Shown in pieces: positions 58,783 to 64,000 of a stretch of 64,000 nt of DNA. Position numbers and translations under genes: made by a program. This DNA comes from an uncultured Eubacteriales bacterium. Lineage in GTDB: Bacteria; Bacillota; Clostridia; Christensenellales; Aristaeellaceae. The stretch is from assembly GCA_902767565.1 (NCBI GenBank), contig CACXHY010000003.1, forward strand, positions 1 to 64,000, read 5' to 3'. Position 1 is the stretch's first letter, and every line of letters begins with the position of its first letter. Under the pieces are notes generated by a model. It worked only from the letters and a program-made list of their open reading frames with translations. It was not told where the DNA came from and did no database searches.

Positions 58783-59241
58783 ATGGAGTACGATGATCAT
58801 GAGGCGATGAAGCTGAGCAACCAGCTCTGCTTCCCGCTCTACGCCGCCGCACGGCAGGTGACGGGCCTCTACACCCCCTGGCTGAAGCCGCTGGGGCTGA
58901 CCTACACGCAGTACATTGTCCTGCTGGTGCTGTGGGAGAAGGACAGCGTGCCCGTCTCCCGAATCGGGGAGCGGCTGATGCTGGACAACGGCACCCTTTC
59001 CCCGCTGCTGAAGAAGCTGGAGCAGGCCGGCTATGTGGAGCGCCGCCGGTGCCGCAGGGATGACCGCGTGGTCGAGATCACCCTGACCGAAGCCGGACGC
59101 GCCCTGCGGGAGCGGGCGAAGGACATCCCCCTGAAGGTCGCGGGCTGCGTGAATCTGCCTCCGGAGAAAGCCGGACAGCTGTACGCGCTGCTCTACGAGC
59201 TGCTGGGAGCGGGGAAGAAGACGGAAGGGACGGAGGCGTAG
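58783..59241 (+). CDS. MarR-family transcriptional regulator
   Basis: A 152-residue winged-helix repressor. Helices are as usual: LTYTQYIVLLVLWEKDSVPV, the recognition helix MLDNGTLSPLLKKLEQAGYV and the wing ERRRCRRDDRVVEITLTEAG. A cysteine occurs early (LCFPLYAAARQ), in the position used for peroxide sensing in OhrR, which fits the downstream glutathione peroxidase. Its promoter carries a matching palindrome. First gene of an operon of redox enzymes, with a one-base gap to the radical SAM gene. Confidence 0.93.
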   Translation: MEYDDHEAMKLSNQLCFPLYAAARQVTGLYTPWLKPLGLTYTQYIVLLVLWEKDSVPVSRIGERLMLDNGTLSPLLKKLEQAGYVERRRCRRDDRVVEITLTEAGRALRERAKDIPLKVAGCVNLPPEKAGQLYALLYELLGAGKKTEGTEA

Positions 59242-59242
59242 C

Positions 59243-60361
59243 ATGGAGCAGGGATTCGACATTCAGTCCTATATGGCCCGCGGCGTGGAGCGCGTGGTGG
59301 GGGACATCGTGAAGGCGACGCTGCGCAACCCGCGGGAGAGCGCCTACATGGCAAAGTTCGCCCTGGCCAGCCGCGCCGCGACCCGCAGACGCCGGAAGGC
59401 CGAGGAGGTGGGAGAGCACATCCCGCCCTTCCTGATCGCGAGCATCACCAGCCAGTGCAACCTCCACTGCGCGGGCTGCTACTCCCGCTGCAACCACGCC
59501 ACCGTGGACGCCGAGCCGGTGCGGCAGCTGTCCGCGGAGGAGTGGCTGCGCATCTTCGCGGAGGCGGATGACCTGGGCGTCAGCTTCATCCTGCTGGCGG
59601 GCGGCGAGCCCATGATCCGGCGCGACATCATCGATGCGGCGGGCAAGCGGCCGAACATCCTCTTTCCGGTCTTTACCAACGGGACCTTCATGGACGACTG
59701 GTACTTCCGCCTGTTCGACCGCTGCCGGAACCTGGTGCCGATCATGAGCATCGAGGGGGAGCGTGGGACGACGGATGCCCGCCGCGGCGAGGGCGTCTAC
59801 GACACCCTGATCGGCAACATGGACGAGCTCAGCCAGCGGGGCCTGATCTTCGGCGCGTCCGTCACGGTCACCACGAAAAACACCGGGGAGGTGACCTCCG
59901 ACGCCTTCCTGAAGAAGCTCTCCGACCGGGGCTGCAAGGCGGTCATCTTCGTGGAGTTCGTTCCCGTGACCGACGACAGCCGCGAGTTCGCGCCGGGCGA
60001 AAAGGAGCGGGAGATCCTGAGCGCGCAGATCGCCCGCCTGCGCAGGGAGCGCCCGGAGATGGTGTACATCGCCTTTCCCGGCGACGAGAAATCGAGCGGC
60101 GGCTGCGTGGCGGCGGGGCGCGGGTTCTTCCACATCAACGCCCACGGCGGCGCCGAGCCGTGCCCCTTCTCCCCCTACTCGGATATCAATGTGCGGGATA
60201 CCTCCCTGCGGGAAGCCCTGCGGTCGCCCCTGTTCCGGGCGCTGCGCAGCGGCGGCTTCCTGGACGACGACCACGCGGGCGGCTGCGTGCTGTATAAGAA
60301 GCGCGTGCTGGTGGAAGCGCTGCTGAATAAAGAGACGACGAATGACGGAAAGGAAGGCTGA
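59243..60361 (+). CDS. Radical SAM protein with SPASM-like C-terminus
   Basis: A 372-residue radical SAM enzyme. The N-terminal helical part is followed by ITSQCNLHCAGCYSRCN (the C-x3-C-x2-C cluster motif CNLHCAGC near residues 72-79), LAGGEPMIRRDI (GGEP SAM site), and a late cysteine cluster (GGCVAAGRGF, EPCPFSPY, GGCVLYKK), which could bind a further 4Fe-4S cluster. It is co-transcribed with MarR and a glutathione peroxidase. Substrate unknown; peptide or cofactor modification possible. Confidence 0.87.
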   Translation: MEQGFDIQSYMARGVERVVGDIVKATLRNPRESAYMAKFALASRAATRRRRKAEEVGEHIPPFLIASITSQCNLHCAGCYSRCNHATVDAEPVRQLSAEEWLRIFAEADDLGVSFILLAGGEPMIRRDIIDAAGKRPNILFPVFTNGTFMDDWYFRLFDRCRNLVPIMSIEGERGTTDARRGEGVYDTLIGNMDELSQRGLIFGASVTVTTKNTGEVTSDAFLKKLSDRGCKAVIFVEFVPVTDDSREFAPGEKEREILSAQIARLRRERPEMVYIAFPGDEKSSGGCVAAGRGFFHINAHGGAEPCPFSPYSDINVRDTSLREALRSPLFRALRSGGFLDDDHAGGCVLYKKRVLVEALLNKETTNDGKEG

Positions 60362-60364
60362 ACC

Positions 60365-60904
60365 ATGATTTACGATTACTCCGTTACCACAGGCAAGGGC
60401 GAGACGCTGAACCTCTCGGATTACAGGGGCAAGGTGATCCTCGTGGTCAACACGGCGACCGGCTGCGGCTTCACGCCCCAGTATGCGCCCATCGAGCAGC
60501 TGTACAGGGATTATCACGAACGCGGCCTGGAGATCCTCGACATCCCCTGCAACCAGTTCGGCGGTCAGGCTCCCGGCACGGACGAGGAGATCCACGAGTT
60601 CTGCACCATGCACTTCAACACCACCTTCCCGCAGATGAAGAAGGCGGACGTCAACGGTGCCGACGAGCTGCCCCTGTACACCTTCCTGAAGGCGCAGAAG
60701 GGCTTCGCCGGCTTTGACGAGCACCCCTACAAGGCCCTGCTGGAGAACATGTTCGCCCAGGCCGACCCGGACTGGGACAAGAAGGCCGACATCAAGTGGA
60801 ATTTCACCAAGTTCGTCATCGACCGCGAGGGGAACGTCGTCGCCCGCTTCGAGCCCACCGCCGACATGGCCGCGGTGGAGGCCTGCGTCAAGGCCCTGCT
60901 GTGA
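60365..60904 (+). CDS. Glutathione peroxidase family protein
   Basis: A 179-residue thiol peroxidase. The active-site segment NTATGCGFTPQYAPIEQLY has the peroxidatic cysteine near residue 36 (plants and most bacteria NVASxCG). FPCNQFGGQAPGT and the KWNFTKFVIDREG motif (W and N of the catalytic tetrad) follow. It reduces hydrogen peroxide or lipid hydroperoxides, usually with thioredoxin in bacteria. Start three bases after the radical SAM stop, ATG behind GGAAGG. Confidence 0.93.
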   Translation: MIYDYSVTTGKGETLNLSDYRGKVILVVNTATGCGFTPQYAPIEQLYRDYHERGLEILDIPCNQFGGQAPGTDEEIHEFCTMHFNTTFPQMKKADVNGADELPLYTFLKAQKGFAGFDEHPYKALLENMFAQADPDWDKKADIKWNFTKFVIDREGNVVARFEPTADMAAVEACVKALL

Positions 60905-60916
60905 GGGAGGCGCCGA

Positions 60917-61732
60917 ATGACCGCACTGCTGGAAACGATCAGGGGCAGGAAGAGCGTCCGCTCCTTTGACGGACGGCCCGTCAGCGCGGAGGACAGGGCC
61001 ATGCTGGAGGCGTACATCGCAACGGTCGGAAACCCGTTCGGTGTCCCGGTCCGCTTCGTCCTGCTGGACGCCAAAGAGCACGGCCTTTCCAGCCCCGTGA
61101 TCACCGGGGAATCCCTGTACGCGGCGGGCATGGTCGGCAAGGTGCCCAACGCGGAGGCGGCCTACGGCTTCGCCTTCGAGAAGCTGGTGCTGTATGCGTG
61201 GTCGCTCGGGATCGGCACCACCTGGATCGGCGGCACGATGAAGCGTGAGCTCTTCGAGCGGGCCGCCGGGCTCGGGGAGGATGAGTTGATGCCCTGCGTC
61301 ACCCCGCTGGGCTATCCCGCGAAGAAGCGCTCGATCCGGGAGACCCTCATGCGCAAGGGCGTCGGCGCCGATACGCGGCTGCCGGCGGAGAAGCTGTTCT
61401 TCGGCGGCGCGTGGGGCGACCCGCTGCCGGCCGAAGAGCGGGCGAAAGACGCGGACCTGATCGAGATGGTCCGCTGGGCGCCCTCCGCCGTGAACAAACA
61501 GCCCTGGCGGATCATTGTCACGGAGGATGCCCGGCACTTTTACGAGCGGCGCGACATGCGCTACACCGGCGAAAGGACCGGCGACCTGCAGAAAATCGAC
61601 GTCGGGATCGCGCTGTGCCATTTCGTGCTGGGCCTGGAGGAGCGCGGAGAGAAACCGGAGGTCACCGTGGACGACCCGGGCCTCGCCGTGCCGGAGGGCG
61701 CGGAGTACATCGCGACGGTCCGGATCCGCTGA
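60917..61732 (+). CDS. Nitroreductase-family protein
   Basis: A 271-residue protein that contains the nitroreductase/TM1586-type FMN-binding fold: TIRGRKSVRSFDGRPV at the start, AWSLGIGTTWIGGT in the middle, and MVRWAPSAVNKQPWRIIV, the usual RxAPSxxNxQPW motif, in the second half. The late position of that motif is typical of the TM1586 (putative nitroreductase) subgroup, in which two half-domains form an intramolecular dimer. It likely reduces quinones or nitro compounds with NAD(P)H. It starts 12 bases after the peroxidase behind GGGAGG. Confidence 0.9.
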   Translation: MTALLETIRGRKSVRSFDGRPVSAEDRAMLEAYIATVGNPFGVPVRFVLLDAKEHGLSSPVITGESLYAAGMVGKVPNAEAAYGFAFEKLVLYAWSLGIGTTWIGGTMKRELFERAAGLGEDELMPCVTPLGYPAKKRSIRETLMRKGVGADTRLPAEKLFFGGAWGDPLPAEERAKDADLIEMVRWAPSAVNKQPWRIIVTEDARHFYERRDMRYTGERTGDLQKIDVGIALCHFVLGLEERGEKPEVTVDDPGLAVPEGAEYIATVRIR

Positions 61733-61772
61733 CCGCCGCCGACTGACCGAAAACAGAGCAGGAGGAAACACC

Positions 61773-62246
61773 ATGAAAGCACTCGTCGCCTATTTTTCCG
61801 CAAGCGGCGTCACGGCCGCGCTGGCGAAGCGCCTTGCGGAGGCCGTCGGCGCGCCTCTGTATGAGATCAGGCCCGCCGTTCCCTACACCGCCGATGACCT
61901 GGACTGGCGGAACAGGCAGTCCCGCTCCACCCTGGAGATGCTGGACAAGAACTGCCGCCCCGCGCTGGCGGACACGGACGCTCCCGTGGCGGACGCCGAC
62001 CTGATCTTTGTGGGCTACCCGGTGTGGTGGTACCGCGAGCCGTCCGTCGTCGACAGCTTCCTGGACGCCTATGACTTCACCGGCAGGAAGATCGTGCTAT
62101 TCGCCACCTCCGGCAGCAGCGATCTGGGTGAGGAAGCCCCCGCCCGCGCGGCCGAAATCACCGGGGCGGAGATCCTCCCGGGCAGGCGTTTCCCCGCCGA
62201 CACGTCGGCCGACGCGCTGAAGGCCTGGGCGGAGCGGTTCTGCTGA
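61773..62246 (+). CDS. Flavodoxin
   Basis: A 157-residue flavodoxin-like protein. The FMN phosphate loop is AYFSASGVTAALAK near the start, aromatic stacking positions lie in VGYPVWWYREPSVV, and the second loop is FATSGSSDLGEEAP. Long N-terminal frame extensions are shadows of the nitroreductase gene; ATG 61773 has GGAGG nine bases upstream. Such flavodoxins reduce or act as NAD(P)H quinone reductases. Same operon as the nitroreductase. Confidence 0.92.
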   Translation: MKALVAYFSASGVTAALAKRLAEAVGAPLYEIRPAVPYTADDLDWRNRQSRSTLEMLDKNCRPALADTDAPVADADLIFVGYPVWWYREPSVVDSFLDAYDFTGRKIVLFATSGSSDLGEEAPARAAEITGAEILPGRRFPADTSADALKAWAERFC

Positions 62247-62294
62247 CGGACCCATCCCCGGAGCGGGACCGAGCGAGACACCGAGGTGAACCCG

Positions 62295-62978
62295 ATGGAT
62301 CTGAGCCATGTGTATTTTGTGATCGGGACGTCCTACGCGGGCAAATCGACCGTGGTCAGGAACCTGGCCGCAAAGCATCACGGCATCGAGCTGAACGAGA
62401 ACTACCACGACGCAAAGCTGCCCGAGCTGGACAGCCGGGAGTTCCCCAACCTGACCTATACCCGCGACCTGAAGGACTGGCACGAGTTCATCCGCCGCAC
62501 GCCGGACGAGTACGTCACCTGGCTGGTCAACGTGAAGAAGGAGTGCGAGACCGTCGAGCTGCGGATCCTCGGAGAACTCCTCGACAGGCCGGAGGCAAAG
62601 GGCAGGCCGGTCTTCGCGGACACCAACATCTGCGTCGAGACCCTGCACCGCATCACGGACGAGCGGCATGTGCTGGTGATGCTGGCCGACCCGGAGATCG
62701 GCATCCGCCGCTTCTTCGACCGGCCGGACCCGGAAAAGCAGTTCCTCTACCGGCTGATGCTGGAGGAGCCGGATCCGCAGGCAGCTTTGGACAACTACCG
62801 GGAGATCCTGACACGGGTCTGCTCGAGAGAGAATTACGACGCGCTCCTCAACGCCGGCTTCCCCGTGCTCTTCCGCGACGAGAAGAGAAGCGAGGAGGAG
62901 ACGGTCCGCCTGGCGGAGGAGATCTTCGGCCTGGCGCAGGAACAGGATACCGGAACAGAACGACAGCATTTGAGGTGA
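62295..62978 (+). CDS. P-loop kinase-like protein
   Basis: A 227-residue nucleoside/shikimate-kinase-like P-loop protein. Walker A is IGTSYAGKSTVVR near residue 10, a LID-like segment RRFFDRPDPEKQF carries arginines, and ADTNICVETLHRI may form the Walker B/base site. The substrate is unknown. The ATG at 62295 is used; GTG 62286 three codons earlier is possible. It lies between a flavodoxin and another flavodoxin-fold gene in the same operon, four bases before the next start. Confidence 0.8.
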   Translation: MDLSHVYFVIGTSYAGKSTVVRNLAAKHHGIELNENYHDAKLPELDSREFPNLTYTRDLKDWHEFIRRTPDEYVTWLVNVKKECETVELRILGELLDRPEAKGRPVFADTNICVETLHRITDERHVLVMLADPEIGIRRFFDRPDPEKQFLYRLMLEEPDPQAALDNYREILTRVCSRENYDALLNAGFPVLFRDEKRSEEETVRLAEEIFGLAQEQDTGTERQHLR

Positions 62979-62982
62979 GAGC

Positions 62983-63618
62983 ATGAGCGGAAGAATCATC
63001 GCCGTCAACGCGGGCCCAAGGAGGGGCTGGAACACGGATACCCTGATCACGGAGGCCTCCCGCGGCGCGGAATCCGCCGGAGCCGCGGTGGAGCGCTTCG
63101 ACCTGTTCCGCCTGGAGCGGTACACGGGCTGCATCTCCTGCTTCGGCTGCAAGCGGGAGAAGAACAAGGGGCACTGCATCTGCCGGGACGGCCTGACGCC
63201 GGTCCTCGACGCGATCCGGGAGGCGGACGGTCTGATCATCGGCTCCCCGAACTATCTCAGCGAGCTGACCGCATCCTTCCGCGCCCTGTATGAGCGGCTG
63301 ATCTTCCAAAGCCTGACATACAACCGGGAAACGCCCTGCTGCAACCCGCGGCCCATCCCGGTGCTGCTGATCATGACGAGCAACGCGCCGGATACGATGT
63401 ATCGGGGCCTTGCCGAGAACTACCGGCAGACGCTGAGCCGCTTCGTCGGCCCGACGGAGGTCCTCGTCAGCGGCGACACCCTGCAGCTGAAGGACTACGG
63501 CAGGACGGACTGGCCCTGGACGATGTTCGATCCGGAGGCAAAGCAAAAGCGCCATGAGACGGTCTTCCCGGAGGAGTGCCGGAAAGCCTTCGACATGGGC
63601 GCTGCGCTGGTGCGATGA
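62983..63618 (+). CDS. Iron-sulfur flavoprotein-like NAD(P)H oxidoreductase
   Basis: A 211-residue flavodoxin-fold protein of the NADPH-dependent FMN reductase/iron-sulfur flavoprotein group. The FMN loop is NAGPRRGWNTDTLI (GSPR-type). A compact cysteine motif CISCFGCKREKNKGHC follows near residue 48, typical of Isf proteins holding a 4Fe-4S cluster. GSPNYLSELTASFRALYERL completes the flavin site. End of the redox operon, followed by a terminator. Confidence 0.9.
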   Translation: MSGRIIAVNAGPRRGWNTDTLITEASRGAESAGAAVERFDLFRLERYTGCISCFGCKREKNKGHCICRDGLTPVLDAIREADGLIIGSPNYLSELTASFRALYERLIFQSLTYNRETPCCNPRPIPVLLIMTSNAPDTMYRGLAENYRQTLSRFVGPTEVLVSGDTLQLKDYGRTDWPWTMFDPEAKQKRHETVFPEECRKAFDMGAALVR

Positions 63619-63644
63619 TCACTGAAACAGGACGGAACCCGACA

Positions 63645-63682
63645 GGCAGCGGGTACATACGGCTCCCGCTGCCTTTTCGCTT
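63645..63682 (+). terminator. Operon terminator
   Basis: GGCAGCGGG (63645-63653) pairs exactly with CCCGCTGCC (63665-63673), followed by TTTTCGCTTT. It ends the redox operon and may also serve the convergent methyltransferase gene. Confidence 0.8.
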
Positions 63683-63703
63683 TCGGATGAAGGTCTGCCG
63701 GAG

Positions 63704-64000
63704 TCACGTTTTCCGGCAGATATACAGCAGATGATTGGTGTGGCCGAGCAGCTCGCGCTTTTCGGCGAAATGCAGATACCAGGCGGCGAAAGCGCCGAAA
63801 TCCTCATCCCGGATCAGGAAATCCGCGCGGTCCTCGAGCGGCTCCAGCAGGCCGTCCACGCCCGCCGTCGTGATCCGCGCGACCGGTTTGCCGTCGAACA
63901 GGCGCTCAAATTCTTCCACGTCATACCCGGTGAACAGCTGCTCCTTGAAGTGCCGGATCCGGTAGTCCTCCGTGAAATTCTCCTCCTGGCCGGCCGCCCA
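63704..64000 (-). CDS. SAM-dependent methyltransferase, C-terminal part
   Basis: The open minus-strand frame enters from the window edge (AAGQEENFTEDYRIRHFKEQ) and ends TNHLLYICRKT at 63704. The pattern FTGYDVEEFERLF, TTAGVDGLLEPLEDRADF and WYLHFAEKRELLGHTNHLLYI is the usual C-terminus of a class I methyltransferase family of Clostridia. The catalytic N-terminal part lies outside. A GTG inside the frame is not taken as the start, since the frame continues to the edge. Confidence 0.75.
   Translation of the reverse strand, partial: WAAGQEENFTEDYRIRHFKEQLFTGYDVEEFERLFDGKPVARITTAGVDGLLEPLEDRADFLIRDEDFGAFAAWYLHFAEKRELLGHTNHLLYICRKT

Noticed and set aside
59078-61774. 898-codon minus-strand frame
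   Set aside because: Opposite the MarR-radical SAM-peroxidase-nitroreductase genes in GC-rich DNA; a shadow with no domain.

Overview
The window looks like a chromosomal segment of an anaerobic, moderately GC-rich Clostridia-type Bacillota, probably from a gut or rumen. Evidence: strong GGAGG ribosome-binding sites, several TTG starts, close-packed operons with ATGA-type overlaps, a GPH sugar symporter, BspA-like leucine-rich repeats, WYL regulators and many flavodoxin/nitroreductase-type redox genes. Genus cannot be decided from sequence alone.

Layout. 0.1-1 kb: tandem GNAT acetyltransferase. 1-1.5 kb: decayed mobile-type DNA. 1.5-20.7 kb: a carbohydrate locus with an AraC regulator facing an operon of GPH symporter, GH2, domain-swapped GH3, GH78 and GH94-type enzymes plus six alpha/beta-hydrolase or pectin-acetylesterase-like proteins (one frameshifted) and a HAD phosphatase. 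Most of these enzymes lack signal peptides, so the likely scheme is import of an acetylated, rhamnose-containing oligosaccharide followed by intracellular deacetylation and hydrolysis/phosphorolysis. 20.7-26.6 kb: a worn region with an MFS transporter, truncated ThuA, nitroreductase and M13 peptidase remnants, a methyltransferase and a hydrolase. 27-30 kb: secreted LRR protein and secreted HEIGH metallopeptidase-like protein.

30.2-36.3 kb is the most interesting part: two WYL-domain regulators, then about 810 bp holding seven tandem RNA units, then a Ro60/Rsr TROVE-vWA protein, a tRNA-like element, and an RtcB RNA ligase. Each RNA unit begins with an AAAGRYRC-like strand followed (in most) by ACAGCAA and closes with the complementary strand; one carries canonical D-, anticodon- and T-like arms. 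I read it as a polycistronic bacterial Y-RNA array built into an RNA repair operon. At 38.6-39.2 kb a cluster of seven tRNA or tRNA-like genes follows, two of them degenerate.

39.3-44.8 kb: a three-gene minus-strand operon (DUF6998-like, PLD+helicase+DUF3427, coiled-coil protein of unknown function) behind a consensus promoter, resembling a defence module. 45.1-50.2 kb: unknown protein, SWIM protein, DUF2779 nuclease-like protein and VWA protein whose MoxR-type ATPase partner survives only as an N-terminal stub. 50.4-55.8 kb: hypothetical genes, an interrupted DUF3841 fusion, a ClpP-like protease, a short tandem-repeat protein and a UvrD helicase with an embedded DnaQ-type exonuclease. 55.8-56.5 kb is a scar joining a guaA tail with its terminator to a MOSC-domain fragment. 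56.5-64 kb: lipase, glutaredoxin, flavin reductase, then a MarR-controlled redox operon (radical SAM, glutathione peroxidase, nitroreductase, flavodoxin, P-loop protein, iron-sulfur flavoprotein-like) and a methyltransferase running off the end.
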